A DNA stretch of 64,000 nt from Archangium gephyra (GCA_003243425.1 QFQP01000002.1:434001-498000), one strand, 5' to 3'. Positions 18,847-27,815 are shown, numbered from the stretch's first letter. Numbers and translations: made by a program. Notes: generated from the letters alone by a model not told the origin.

Positions 18847-20585
18847 CGGCTCTGGATTTCATTGAGCCAGCGCTTGGCCTTCTGATGATCCTCATCGTCA
18901 GGCGGCGTCATGGTCATGACTTCCTTGAAGAGCCGGGCGGCTTCGTCGGGGCTCGTCTCCTTGAGCTGATAGCCGCGCAGGTACACCTCGTGGGCCTGCT
19001 TGCGAGCCTCCGAGAGAATCGCCGCGGCGCCCGTGTGGCTCGGGTCGGCCTGCAACACGCGCTTGGCGTATTCTATCGCGCGCTGCCAGTTCTGCGTCGT
19101 CTTCGCCTGGCTGGCCTTCACGAAGAGCTTCGAGACCAGCTGCGTGCGCACAGGGCGCGAGAGCTCGCTCGAGCTGCCACCAGCGATCTTCTTGTCGAGC
19201 TCGTAGAGCGCGATGAGATCGTTCTCGTTGAGGTCTTCGAGCCGCTTCGACTTGGCCTCGAAGTCCTTGATCTGCCCCTCGAGCGCGCGGCACTGCGAGA
19301 ACTTGTTGGCGCAGGCTTGAGCCAGCGAGAGCGCTCCGGCCGAGTCGCCGTTCTTGAAGCGCTGCGAGACCTCGAGCCACGGCGTGTCCGGAGGCGGAGG
19401 CGCCACGGTGGGATTCTTGATGCGGTAGATCGCGGTCTCCGCGGTCTTCTTCAGCTCCGAGGCTTCGCGATCGTCGGCCTTCACCACGAGGATGTCTTCG
19501 GCGATGGCCTTGAGCTGCTCCATTCTGGCGAGGTCGCTGGCGAACGCGAGCAGCCCGCGCGCTTCTGCCATCTTCTCGACGACCTTCGCGTCGAGCGCGT
19601 CGCGAGCGCTGCGTACCGCGGCTTCCTGCGTGGCGGTCTTGATCTTCGACAGCGCGTTGAACGCGTTGGCCAGTTCGCCCTTGCCGATGGCCTCGTTGGC
19701 CTCGGTGAGCAGCTTCTGGTTGGGAATCTCGGCGTCAGCGATCTTCAGGTAGTTCTCGACCTGCTTCGGCTCGTAGTCGGGGTCGGTCTCCTGAATTTCG
19801 ACCAGGCGTTCGCGGGCCTCAGCCCACTTGCCCTGACGAACCAGGACCTTGGCCTCCTTGAAGAGGTCGGCCATCGACGCCTGGTGCAGCTTGTTCTGCG
19901 ACTCGGCCTGCTTGCGGGCGAGGTCGCGCTTGTTCTGAATCGCCTTCCAACCGACGAGCAGCGCGAGAATCACCACCAGCGAGCCGCCGACCGCGACGAA
20001 GATCTTCCGGCGTTTCTTCTTCGCCGCTTCCGGATCTTCGCTCATGCGCGAAGTGCGCACCGGGCGACCCCGGCCCGTGGACCGTTCGATGGCGGCGCCG
20101 CCATTGCGCGAGGTGCGAACGGGCGCACGGCGACTGCTCGGCGCTTCCGTCGGCTCGGCGCCCGCTGCCGCCGCGCTCGGCCCGCCGTACACGAGCTCGG
20201 TGTCGCCCATGGTGATCACGTCGCCGTCATTCAGCGTGGTCTCGTCGGCGATGGGCGCGCCGTTCAACATGGTGCCGTTGCCCGAACCGAGATCGCTCAC
20301 GGCCCAACCGTCGGCAGTCTTGCGAACCACGGCGTGCTTGCGGCTCACCGACGTGTCGGGAATGGAGACCGGGTTGTCGGCGGCGCGCCCGATGACGAGC
20401 TCGTCACCGTCGAGCGTGAACTCCTGACCCGAGGCAGGACCACTGCGGGCGGTCAACGTGGCGGTCGCCGTCTTCGGGGGCCGCGCGACCGGTTTCCTCA
20501 CACCCGAAGAAGGCCTCCCGGTCGCGGGCGAGACACCAGTGCCGCGGCGAGGAGGTTGCTGTCGGCCAGGGGGCGGAGGAGGCAT
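18843..20585 (-). CDS. FHA-domain membrane protein with TPR-like C-terminus, Tad-cluster associated
   Basis: 580 residues. Residues 40-130 are a forkhead-associated domain with VIGRAADNPVSI, DTSVSRKHAVV and GSGNGTMLNG, the phosphothreonine-binding signature. A basic linker leads to one membrane segment (about residues 188-208, KIFVAVGGSLVVILALLVGW). The C-terminal 370 residues are helical repeats of TPR type. The topology puts the FHA domain in the cytosol and the repeats outside. It is the gene after tadC, 25 bases away, so it probably serves the Tad/Flp pilus or a related secretion machine under Ser/Thr kinase control. Confidence 0.8.
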   Translation of the reverse strand: MPPPPPGRQQPPRRGTGVSPATGRPSSGVRKPVARPPKTATATLTARSGPASGQEFTLDGDELVIGRAADNPVSIPDTSVSRKHAVVRKTADGWAVSDLGSGNGTMLNGAPIADETTLNDGDVITMGDTELVYGGPSAAAAGAEPTEAPSSRRAPVRTSRNGGAAIERSTGRGRPVRTSRMSEDPEAAKKKRRKIFVAVGGSLVVILALLVGWKAIQNKRDLARKQAESQNKLHQASMADLFKEAKVLVRQGKWAEARERLVEIQETDPDYEPKQVENYLKIADAEIPNQKLLTEANEAIGKGELANAFNALSKIKTATQEAAVRSARDALDAKVVEKMAEARGLLAFASDLARMEQLKAIAEDILVVKADDREASELKKTAETAIYRIKNPTVAPPPPDTPWLEVSQRFKNGDSAGALSLAQACANKFSQCRALEGQIKDFEAKSKRLEDLNENDLIALYELDKKIAGGSSSELSRPVRTQLVSKLFVKASQAKTTQNWQRAIEYAKRVLQADPSHTGAAAILSEARKQAHEVYLRGYQLKETSPDEAARLFKEVMTMTPPDDEDHQKAKRWLNEIQSR

Positions 20586-20610
20586 GCGAGTGACTTCCTA
20601 TGACGTGGGC

Positions 20611-21498
20611 TCAGCCCGTGACGTTCCCGTACATGAACGCGAAGACGATGGGCCCGAAGAGCACCATGAAGACCGTGGGGAAGATGCAGGCGATCAGCGG
20701 GAAGAGCATCTTCACCGGCGCTTCGTTGGCGAGCTTCTCGGCGCGCTGCGTGCGTTCGATGCGCAGCTGCGTCGACTGAATGCGGAGCACCTTGCCGAGC
20801 GAGGTACCCATCTTGTCGGCCTGAATGAGCGCGGTGACGAACTGGCTCAACGCAGGCAGATCGACGCGGGCGATCATCGACTTGAGCGCCTCTTCACGCG
20901 TCTTGCCCATCTTCAGCTGCTTGAGCACCAGCGCGAGCTCTTCACGCAGCGGGCCGGTCTTGCCCTTCTCGACCACCTTCGCGAGCGCGGCGGTGAAGTC
21001 GAGGCCCGCTTCGACGGAAAGCGTGAGGAGGTCGAGGTTGAACGGCAGCGCGCGGCTGATCTGCAGGTGGCGCTTGGCGACCTGATCATTGACCCAGATC
21101 ATCGGGTAGAAGAGACCGAGCAACGCGACGACGAGCGACCACGCGAGGTTGAAGTCGATGGCGTTCATCAGCACGAGGCCGAACAGCAGCCCGACGAAGA
21201 AGCCGATCTCCTGCAGCGCCATCACGTCTTCGGGTTTGTAGGCCGAAGGTTCGCCGGCCTTGATGAGGCTGCGGCGCATCTTGTCTTCGTAGCCAGGCCA
21301 CATGATGCGGCGGTTGGCGACGCCCAGCTTGCGAACCACGACCGAGCCGGCGCCCTGAACGCCACCGGCCGACTCTTCCTTCACTTCGACCAGGAACGGC
21401 TGAACGACGTTCGACACGCCGAGGCCAGCCATGCCCGCGGCGCCGGCGAGCAGCACCGCCGCGAGGCCCATCAACACTGTTACCCAGAGCTCAGGCAT
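20611..21498 (-). CDS. tadC: Tad pilus inner-membrane platform protein TadC
   Basis: 295 residues with three to four membrane helices, one at the N-terminus (VTVLMGLAAVLLAGAAGMAG), a central pair (IGFFVGLLFGLVLMNAI, SLVVALLGLFYPMIWV) and one at the C-terminus. The cytosolic loop carries the type II secretion GspF signature (SVEAGLDFTAALAKVVE and RVDLPALSQFVTALIQADKMG). TadB and TadC form the platform on which Flp pili are built. It is 13 bases downstream of tadB. No Tad ATPase, secretin or prepilin peptidase gene is in the window. Confidence 0.9.
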   Translation of the reverse strand: MPELWVTVLMGLAAVLLAGAAGMAGLGVSNVVQPFLVEVKEESAGGVQGAGSVVVRKLGVANRRIMWPGYEDKMRRSLIKAGEPSAYKPEDVMALQEIGFFVGLLFGLVLMNAIDFNLAWSLVVALLGLFYPMIWVNDQVAKRHLQISRALPFNLDLLTLSVEAGLDFTAALAKVVEKGKTGPLREELALVLKQLKMGKTREEALKSMIARVDLPALSQFVTALIQADKMGTSLGKVLRIQSTQLRIERTQRAEKLANEAPVKMLFPLIACIFPTVFMVLFGPIVFAFMYGNVTG

Positions 21499-21511
21499 TG
21501 AAGTCGCGCCT

Positions 21512-22357
21512 TTAGATGTCGATGTTGGTGATTCGACGAATCAGCAGCACGCCCATGATCTCCATGAGCATGATCGCGAAGACCAGGATGTACCCGAACA
21601 TGTGATCGAGCATCGGCTGCATGAGGTCGGGGCGCATGTAGTTGAGCACCACGCCGAGAATGAGCGGCATCGACGAAACGACCCAGCCCTGCAGCTTGCC
21701 TTGCGCCGTCAGCGCGTCGATCTTGCCTTCCAGACGGAAGCGCTCACGAATGGTGGTCGAGAGCGTCTCGTACATCTCGGCCATGTTGCCGCCGAGCTGA
21801 CGCGAGATGTTCGTCGCCGTGGACACGAGCTCTAGGTCGTCGCTGCCGACGCGCTTGCTCATGTTGTTGAGCGCTTCTTCGATCGGCACGCCGAGCTTGG
21901 CTTCCTTCACGAACAGGCCGAACTCCTGCTGCAGCGGAGGCATGGAGTCCTTCGACACCTGCTCGATGGACTGCTGGAAGGTCAGACCGGCCTTGAAGGC
22001 GTTGGCCATGGCCTGGAGCGCGTCGACGAGCTGGGTGTTGAACTTGCGAATGCGACGCTGGCGGTAGTGCTTCACCATCAACATCGGCAGGAAGAAGCCG
22101 AAGATGAAGGCGCCGATCGCGACCAGCGGGTTGATCACCAGGTACGAAAAACCACCCAGGATGATCATCGACGCGATGTTGAGCACCAGCATCTGGCGCG
22201 GATCGATGAACAGGAACATGTCGCTCAAGTCGTTCATCGACTTGACGATGTAGCGCTCCTGGTACTGCTCGTAGGCCTTCCCGAGGACGCTCATCACCAC
22301 CAGCGTCAGGAAGAACATGCCGCCTGCGAGGAGCAGGCTGGCGATGGCGACGAACAT
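21512..22357 (-). CDS. tadB: Tad pilus inner-membrane platform protein TadB
   Basis: 281 residues. Membrane helices are near residues 2-22, in the pair near 55-95, and at the C-terminus (VVSSMPLILGVVLNYM and YILVFAIMLMEIMGVLLI). The GspF domain loop reads FKAGLTFQQSIEQVSKDSM with the later DDLELVSTATNISRQLGGN, typical of TadB. It partners with the adjacent TadC protein. It is 27 bases downstream of cpaB. Confidence 0.9.
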   Translation of the reverse strand: MFVAIASLLLAGGMFFLTLVVMSVLGKAYEQYQERYIVKSMNDLSDMFLFIDPRQMLVLNIASMIILGGFSYLVINPLVAIGAFIFGFFLPMLMVKHYRQRRIRKFNTQLVDALQAMANAFKAGLTFQQSIEQVSKDSMPPLQQEFGLFVKEAKLGVPIEEALNNMSKRVGSDDLELVSTATNISRQLGGNMAEMYETLSTTIRERFRLEGKIDALTAQGKLQGWVVSSMPLILGVVLNYMRPDLMQPMLDHMFGYILVFAIMLMEIMGVLLIRRITNIDI

Positions 22358-22384
22358 GCTCGCGGCTCCTTTCGATGAAGCGGA

Positions 22385-23206
22385 TTACTCGGCGGCGGCA
22401 CCGGCGCGCGTATCGCTCGCGGCCGAACCACGGATGACCTGAATGGTGTTGAAGCGCTTCTGCTGAAGGACCTTGGTGCGCTCGCCGGACAGCAGCGTGT
22501 TGATGGTGGCGCGACCACGCTCTTCGAGCACGTCGATGTCCTCTTCGTTGCGCAGCGAGAGCGTCAGGTTGCCGAGTTCCTGGCTGAGCACGAGAATTTC
22601 AGCCTCCTCCGGAATCACGAGCACCGACACGTTGGAGTACGAGCGCTCGCTCTCGGGAATGAGGTTGATGTTGGTGGTGCCGGTGATCTTGCCAGTGGCA
22701 AGAATGATCACGTTCTGGAGCAAGGTGACGGCGACCTGCTCGTTGGTGGTGGGGTCTTTGAAGGTGCCGATGATGTCGACGTGATCGTTGGGGCGAACCC
22801 AGCCACCGACGGCGGTGGTCGACTTGGCTTCGATGGTGATCGCGCGGGCCTTCTTCTGCACCTTGGTCGACAGGCGCTCGGCGGCCTTGGTGGTCTCGAA
22901 CTGGCTCCACAGCAGGGGGTCACCGGCCTGCAGCGCCACGAGCACCTTCTGGTTCACGATGTAGCTGGCCGAGTCGGGCTTCACGACCGAGGAGGTCACG
23001 AACTGCTCGGGGATCGAGCGCTGGCTGATCATTTCCATCGTGACGACGGTGCCTTCCGACACGTCGACCGCGGCCACGATCACGGGGACGAGGTTCCAGC
23101 CCTTGCGAACGTCGGCGCGCTTCTTCTCGATGGCAGACCACGCCACGAGAAAGCCGATCACGAACAGCACCACGGCAACGACGAGAGGGGCTTTTCCCTT
23201 GAGCAT
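22385..23206 (-). CDS. cpaB: Flp pilus assembly protein CpaB/RcpC
   Basis: 273 residues. One N-terminal membrane anchor (residues 8-27), then a SAF domain (IVAAVDVSEGTVVTMEMISQ, about residues 42-110) and the RcpC domain (AITIEAKSTTAVGGWVRPND, DHVDIIGT). CpaB is an exported component of Tad pili that contacts the secretin. The gene begins the tadB-tadC run. Its leader contains a strong terminator-like hairpin, so it probably uses its own promoter or is controlled by read-through from the pilin-like gene. Confidence 0.9.
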   Translation of the reverse strand: MLKGKAPLVVAVVLFVIGFLVAWSAIEKKRADVRKGWNLVPVIVAAVDVSEGTVVTMEMISQRSIPEQFVTSSVVKPDSASYIVNQKVLVALQAGDPLLWSQFETTKAAERLSTKVQKKARAITIEAKSTTAVGGWVRPNDHVDIIGTFKDPTTNEQVAVTLLQNVIILATGKITGTTNINLIPESERSYSNVSVLVIPEEAEILVLSQELGNLTLSLRNEEDIDVLEERGRATINTLLSGERTKVLQQKRFNTIQVIRGSAASDTRAGAAAE

Positions 23207-23246
23207 GTGTACGGTTCTCCGGAATCCGACAAGCGGACGAACACCT

Positions 23247-23270
23247 TGAAAAAGGCGCGTAAAGACGCGC
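23247..23270 (-). terminator. Intrinsic terminator between pilin-like gene and cpaB
   Basis: On the minus strand GCGCGT and ACGCGC form a perfect six-pair stem with a CTTT loop, followed at once by CTTTTTC. It lies about 60 bases after the pilin-like stop codon and about 40 bases before the cpaB start, so it can separate pilin transcription from the assembly genes or act as a partial terminator. Confidence 0.6.
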
Positions 23271-23329
23271 GGATGGTAGCAGGTCCGTGCGTCCGGGTGT
23301 CAAAAGGAACACGAGCGCGCGTCAGCGAC

Positions 23330-23560
23330 TCAGAACGGCAGGCTCAGCGAGTACAGGTACGTGTCGTAGTGCACCTGGTACGCGTACATGAACATGTCGA
23401 TGACGCTCATGGCCGGGCGCGTCTGCGACGTCGACGTCCTGGGGCCCGGAATCATGCGCACGGTGCAGCTGAGCACGAGGCCCACGAGCACCACCCAGTT
23501 GAGCATCGAGTACTCGAGCATCGCCTGACCGCGGCGGCTGGGGCGTTTACGCGTGGCCAC
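23330..23560 (-). CDS. Flp/TadE-like small pilin-like protein
   Basis: 76 residues. The N-terminus RRGQAMLEYSMLNW followed by a hydrophobic helix fits a class III (Flp/TadE) prepilin: a basic leader, a glycine, then x-x-x-x-E-Y, then a membrane helix. Cleavage after G11 is the expected site. The remaining 40 residues contain several Tyr and Met and no known domain. It lies directly before cpaB-tadB-tadC on the same strand, which supports a pilin or pseudopilin role. It is longer after the helix than common Flp pilins. Confidence 0.6.
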   Translation of the reverse strand: MATRKRPSRRGQAMLEYSMLNWVVLVGLVLSCTVRMIPGPRTSTSQTRPAMSVIDMFMYAYQVHYDTYLYSLSLPF

Positions 23561-23625
23561 GATTCATTGTCTCACGGAGCGCAGGCACCCAACCACCATC
23601 GCCGCAGCGCAGTCACCTGCGTGCG

Positions 23626-25152
23626 TCAGTAGGCCGCGTCGGCAGGTTTCGGCTTCGCGGGCTCAGGCTTCTTCTCTGCTTCTTCGAAGTCGTACGAGCC
23701 TTTGGCCTTCTTCTCGGCGCGCGCCGGCGCCGGGCGCTGCGTGGCGTTGCGGCGATCGCTCACGTTCCGGGCCGCCGCGCTGGCGGGGAACTCACGCAGC
23801 AGCGCGTCGCAATACGGGTCGGCGCGCGCGGGTTCACCCAGGGCTTCCCAGGCGTCGCACAACCGCTTGAGCGCCTCGACCCGCTCGGAACCCGTTGCGC
23901 CATCACTCAGCGCTTCGGCGGCGAAGCGGATCTCCGTGGAGCGATCGCCACGATTGGACGCGAGTCGCGCCGACTCGAGCGACTTCGCACGGAGCGCGGC
24001 GCGCTGGCGTTCCGCCAACTTCGCGTCGCCATCGATGCCCACGGCGTCAGACTTGTCGACGAACGCGTCGGCCTCCGCCACCGACGACGTGCGGCCATAG
24101 TCGTTGAGGCCGAGGCTCTTCTTCCTGCTCACGCCCGACGGCGCGGTCGACGAATCGGCCAGACCACCACGGTAGCCGCCACCGGTGGTCGAAGGCGTGG
24201 CCGCCGCGACCGGGGAAGGCGCGCTCGGCGCCGGGGTCCTGGCGACGACTTTGTTCGCGTCTTTCCGGGCCGGTTCATCGGCCGTCGGCGCCTCCGCAGG
24301 CACGTTCGAAGGCCCGCCCAGCCCGAACGCCACGCCACCCGTGTCGGCGGTCTTCGTCTGCAGCGCAGGAGGCGGCGGCGCAGGCGCGTCTTTCACGGGC
24401 TCGGCCTTCGGCGCTTCGAGCTCGCGCTTCGCCTGCTTCATGCTGCGCACGCCGACGTCGGAGAAGTTCTGCTGCTTGAGATCCATCACGCCGTCGTCGG
24501 TCGCGGCGTTTCCCTGGTACTCGCGGCGGGCTTCGGAAGGCGGCGCCGCCGGTTTGCGCGGGTTCTGCAGCTCTTTCGAGACCGCCCCCTTGCCGAGAAG
24601 ACCGAGCTTCTCGTTGGAGCCTTCGGTCTTCTGTTCTTCCTGTCCCCACGCTCCGGGCGCGGCTTGCGGCTGGGCCGCGGCGACCGGCGCGGGTGCGACC
24701 TCCTGCGGCACTTCGGCCTTCGCCGCGTACTCGTCGCGCTTCTTCGCGTCCTGCTCGCGCTCGGCGAGCTTCCGATCGGCGGCGGCGGCCTGCGGCGACA
24801 CCTCGAACTCTTCACTGGCGCGGAACCCGAACACGCCGACCGTCACCACCGTCATCACCGCCACCAGCGGCGTGAGGTACTTCTTCCAGAAGGGCACCGG
24901 CGCTGCGGTCTGCGCATTGCGTTTGGCGGCCTGCTCGGCGAACGCCATCAACGAGTCGAGACCGGCGTCGGGCGCAGCTTCCATTGGCAGTGTCGACATC
25001 GCGGTGCGCACCGAGCGGATCTCGGTCAGCGCCTGCGTACACTTCGCGCACCCACGCACGTGGGCGTCGACCGCGTCGGCCTCGTGCTGTGAAAGCTCGC
25101 CGTAGGCGAACTCGAGGAGCCTGTCCTCGTACTGGTGCACCGCGTTCTTCAT
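23626..25152 (-). CDS. Zinc-finger anti-sigma factor
   Basis: 508 residues. The N-terminal 50 residues hold the zf-HC2 anti-sigma motif H31-x3-C35-x2-C38. One membrane helix is near residues 90-108 (LTPLVAVMTVVTVGVFGF). The outer part is long (about 400 residues), Ala/Pro/Lys-rich and low in complexity, with a helical, TPR-like stretch at about residues 375-450. It is encoded 4 bases after the ECF sigma gene, the usual pairing, and should hold that sigma factor at the inner membrane until a signal arrives. The signal is unknown. Confidence 0.85.
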   Translation of the reverse strand: MKNAVHQYEDRLLEFAYGELSQHEADAVDAHVRGCAKCTQALTEIRSVRTAMSTLPMEAAPDAGLDSLMAFAEQAAKRNAQTAAPVPFWKKYLTPLVAVMTVVTVGVFGFRASEEFEVSPQAAAADRKLAEREQDAKKRDEYAAKAEVPQEVAPAPVAAAQPQAAPGAWGQEEQKTEGSNEKLGLLGKGAVSKELQNPRKPAAPPSEARREYQGNAATDDGVMDLKQQNFSDVGVRSMKQAKRELEAPKAEPVKDAPAPPPPALQTKTADTGGVAFGLGGPSNVPAEAPTADEPARKDANKVVARTPAPSAPSPVAAATPSTTGGGYRGGLADSSTAPSGVSRKKSLGLNDYGRTSSVAEADAFVDKSDAVGIDGDAKLAERQRAALRAKSLESARLASNRGDRSTEIRFAAEALSDGATGSERVEALKRLCDAWEALGEPARADPYCDALLREFPASAAARNVSDRRNATQRPAPARAEKKAKGSYDFEEAEKKPEPAKPKPADAAY

Positions 25153-25156
25153 GACG

Positions 25157-25786
25157 TCAGGCCACTGTCCTTCCTTCTTCAGTCATCAACTCACCATCGA
25201 CCCCGAGCTCTGCAAGGCGCTTCCGCAGCCCTTCCAGGGCGTACCGCATTCGACTCTTCACCGTGTTTTCATTCACCCCGGTGACCTCGGCGATCTCCTT
25301 GAAACCGATGCCCTGGTATTCGCGCAGCAGGAACACTTCGCGCTGCTCGGTCGGAAGGCTCGCGAGGGCCTTTTCGAGCACCGGCCGCAGCCGCACGTTG
25401 TTGGCCGCCCGGTCCGGTCCCTGCCCCACGTCGTCGGCCACCAGTTCTCCCACGGTGCGCCCGTCCGACTCGTCGTGGCCCGCGGGCGCGTCGAGCGAAT
25501 CGGCCTTCCGAAAGCTCTCCTTTCGCGCGCTGTCCACGCAGAGGTTCCTCGCGATCGTGTAGACCCAGGTGGTGAACCGGGCCTTCGGCTGCCACTCGCT
25601 GCTGCTGCGCACCACCTTGATCCAGGTCTCCTGCAGCAGATCTTCGGCCCTTTGCCGATGACCGACGTACCGGAGGATGAAGTTGTAGACCGGCCCTCGG
25701 TGGCGCTGGACGAGCGTCGCAAACGCTCGAGCGTCACCGGACTTGAAAGCGAGCATGAGTTGCTCGTCCGAAGTCACAGGTCCCAA
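25157..25786 (-). CDS. ECF RNA polymerase sigma factor
   Basis: 209 residues. The preferred start is a TTG at 25786 with GAGGA six bases before it; a GTG at 25777 is possible. Region 2 shows LVQRHRGPVYNFILRYVGHR and AEDLLQETWIKVV with RFTTWVYTIARNL. Region 4 shows LPTEQREVFLLREYQGIGFK and NENTVKSRMRYALEGL, a sigma-70 region 4 helix-turn-helix. The anti-sigma gene follows directly. Such pairs usually activate their own promoter, but I do not see a clear ECF promoter motif upstream. Confidence 0.93.
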   Translation of the reverse strand: MGPVTSDEQLMLAFKSGDARAFATLVQRHRGPVYNFILRYVGHRQRAEDLLQETWIKVVRSSSEWQPKARFTTWVYTIARNLCVDSARKESFRKADSLDAPAGHDESDGRTVGELVADDVGQGPDRAANNVRLRPVLEKALASLPTEQREVFLLREYQGIGFKEIAEVTGVNENTVKSRMRYALEGLRKRLAELGVDGELMTEEGRTVA

Positions 25787-25806
25787 CCGAATCCTCGTTC
25801 TGTCGT

Positions 25807-25826
25807 GCCCATTTGAACGAATGGGC
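25807..25826. repeat. Perfect inverted repeat upstream of the ECF sigma gene
   Basis: GCCCATT and AATGGGC flank a six-base spacer, 21 bases before the sigma start and 13 bases after the DUF2085 stop. It has no T-tract, so an operator or a stem in the leader is as likely as a terminator. Confidence 0.45.
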
Positions 25827-25838
25827 CGCGCAAGTGAT

Positions 25839-26246
25839 CTACCGGCGACGGTTTTGCCGATAAGTCGCGAAAAATACAGGGAAAGCCACCAGCAGCACCA
25901 CGGCCGCCTGGGCCAGCAGCACGCCGGGCCACGGCGTGAGGAAATGAACGAACAGGCTCCTGCCGAGCGCGATTCCGAGCAGAACGCCGGTGAAGGTGCG
26001 CCAGACGTTCGAAAAGCGCCCCGGCCGGAAGCGGCCCAGCGCCCAGTCGATCGTCGCCGGAAGCATCAAGCCAACACCGACAAGCAGATCGACCGGGTGT
26101 TCCACGGGAGCGCGAAACGTCGCCTGCAGAGCGATGGCGAGCAGCACCGTCGGGTAGGTGCCCAGACACCGCGCGCACACGTGAACCGAACCGAACCGGT
26201 AGCAGCGGTTCAACTCGTCGGGACCGTGGTGACTGAGCCAGAACAT
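25839..26246 (-). CDS. DUF2085-type small membrane protein
   Basis: 135 residues from the ATG at 26246, one base after the oppF-like stop; the frame is open further but upstream sequence lies inside the ABC gene. The N-terminus carries a cysteine-rich patch with H-x-C-A-R-C-x-G-x-Y, the DUF2085 signature, followed by four hydrophobic helices. The function of this family is unknown; the cysteines suggest metal binding at the membrane. It is the last gene of the oligopeptide transporter operon. Confidence 0.7.
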   Translation of the reverse strand: MFWLSHHGPDELNRCYRFGSVHVCARCLGTYPTVLLAIALQATFRAPVEHPVDLLVGVGLMLPATIDWALGRFRPGRFSNVWRTFTGVLLGIALGRSLFVHFLTPWPGVLLAQAAVVLLVAFPVFFATYRQNRRR

Positions 26247-26247
26247 G

Positions 26248-26961
26248 TCAGCGGGAAGCCACCAGTTGCTTCGTGTACGGGTGCTGCGGCGCGGAGAGGA
26301 TCGCGTCGACACTTCCCTGCTCGACCAGTTGGCCATCGCGCATGACCAGCACGCGCGAGCACAGATGCGCGACGACGGCCAGATCGTGGGTGATGACGAG
26401 GAACGCGAGCGAGCGCGCGGCCGCGAGCTGGTTGAGCAGATTCAGGACCTGCGCCTGCACGCTGACGTCGAGGGCGGACACGGGCTCGTCGAGCAGCAGG
26501 ACCTCGGGGTCGAGCGCGAGCGCACGCGCCAGGTTCACGCGCTGGCGTTGACCGACGCTCAGCTCGCGCGGAAATCGCGGCAACAGCTCCGGAGACAACT
26601 GCACCTGCGAGAGCAGCGAGCCGAGGTCGGGCTTCGGCATTCCGTGAATCGTGAACGGTTCGAGGAGCGAGCCTTGAATCGTCATGCGCGGGTCGAGCGC
26701 GGCGCCGACGTCTTGAAAGACCGGCTGAAAACGGCGCCGAAGCTGCTTCGAGGCGCCGTGCATCGGCTGGCCGTCGAAGCTCACCGTGCCGCTCGCGAGC
26801 GGTTCGAGGCCGAGCAAGGCCCGCGCGAGTGACGACTTCCCGCTGCCCGATTCACCGATGAGGCCGAGGCGTTCCCCGCGGCGCAGCTGCAGCGACACGC
26901 CACGAACGGCTTCGCGCGTGCCGTAGCTGACCCGGACCTCGCGCGCGTCAAGCAAGGTCAT
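26248..26961 (-). CDS. oppF: Oligopeptide ABC transporter ATP-binding protein, OppF-like
   Basis: 237 residues from the ATG at 26961, which overlaps the oppD-like stop by four bases. Walker A is GESGSGKSS, the ABC signature appears as LSVGQRQR, Walker B is VLLLDEPVSALD and the switch histidine is in ITHDLAVV. It ends just after HPYTKQLVASR, earlier than most OppF proteins, and so lacks the cysteine-rich tail found in OppD. It powers peptide import with OppD. Confidence 0.9.
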   Translation of the reverse strand: MTLLDAREVRVSYGTREAVRGVSLQLRRGERLGLIGESGSGKSSLARALLGLEPLASGTVSFDGQPMHGASKQLRRRFQPVFQDVGAALDPRMTIQGSLLEPFTIHGMPKPDLGSLLSQVQLSPELLPRFPRELSVGQRQRVNLARALALDPEVLLLDEPVSALDVSVQAQVLNLLNQLAAARSLAFLVITHDLAVVAHLCSRVLVMRDGQLVEQGSVDAILSAPQHPYTKQLVASR

Positions 26962-27815
26962 GGGGCCACCGGGAAGAAGCAGGCCACGCCGTCGATCAGC
27001 GCCGGCGCCGCGGCGCTGCACTTCGCCTGCGCGCGTGGACACCGGGGGTGAAAACGGCAGCCGGCGATCACCTCGCTGGCGAGAGGAACCGCGCCGGGAA
27101 TGGTCGGCAGCGGAGCGCCCGCGGAGTGGGCCGCCGGGTTCGCGGCCAACAACGCCGCCGTGTACGGATGACGCGGAGCCGACAGCACGGTGGACGTGAG
27201 CCCGTGTTCGACCACCGCGCCGGCGTACATCACGGAGACGTCGTCGCTGGCGTCCCGAACCGCGTGAAGGTCGTGCGTGATGAGCCACACCGCAAGGCCG
27301 CGATCGCGCGCGAGGCGGCGCAGCAGCTCGAGCACCACGTTTCGCGTCGAGGCATCGAGCGCCGTGGTTGGCTCATCGGCGATCAACACGCGCGGATTCG
27401 CGGCGAGCGCACAGGCGATCGCCACGCGCTGACGCTGACCGCCCGAGAGCTGGTGCGGAAACGAACGCAGCCGCGGTTCGCCATCGTCAATGCCCACTTC
27501 GGCGAGCAGCTCGAGCGCGCGCCCTCGGGGTTGTCCGTGGACTTCCAGCGTCTCGTACAGCTGCGAGCCGACGCTCAGCACCGGGTTGAGCGCCGACAAC
27601 GGCTCCTGCAACACCATCGCGGCTTCTTTCAGCGCGGGGCGATGGGTGACGCGCGCGTCTTCCGGCTCGAGGCCCAGCACCGCGAGCGCTGAGATGGTCT
27701 TTCCGCTCCCCGATTCTCCGACGACCGCGTGCACACGACCGGGCGCCAACGCGATGGAAAAATCACGAACCAGCAGCTGGCCGGCGAGCTCGACGCGCAG
27801 GCCGGAGACGTTCAC
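26958..27815 (-). CDS. oppD: Oligopeptide ABC transporter ATP-binding protein, OppD-like
   Basis: 285 residues from the GTG at 27815, overlapping the upstream MshEN-type gene stop by four bases. Walker A GESGSGKTI, signature LSGGQRQR, Walker B VLIADEPTTALD, and ITHDLHAV. The C-terminus has the oligopeptide-type tail CRFHPRCPRAQAKC, which in family members binds an iron-sulfur cluster. Works with OppF, OppB, OppC and the binding protein encoded upstream. Confidence 0.92.
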   Translation of the reverse strand: MNVSGLRVELAGQLLVRDFSIALAPGRVHAVVGESGSGKTISALAVLGLEPEDARVTHRPALKEAAMVLQEPLSALNPVLSVGSQLYETLEVHGQPRGRALELLAEVGIDDGEPRLRSFPHQLSGGQRQRVAIACALAANPRVLIADEPTTALDASTRNVVLELLRRLARDRGLAVWLITHDLHAVRDASDDVSVMYAGAVVEHGLTSTVLSAPRHPYTAALLAANPAAHSAGAPLPTIPGAVPLASEVIAGCRFHPRCPRAQAKCSAAAPALIDGVACFFPVAP

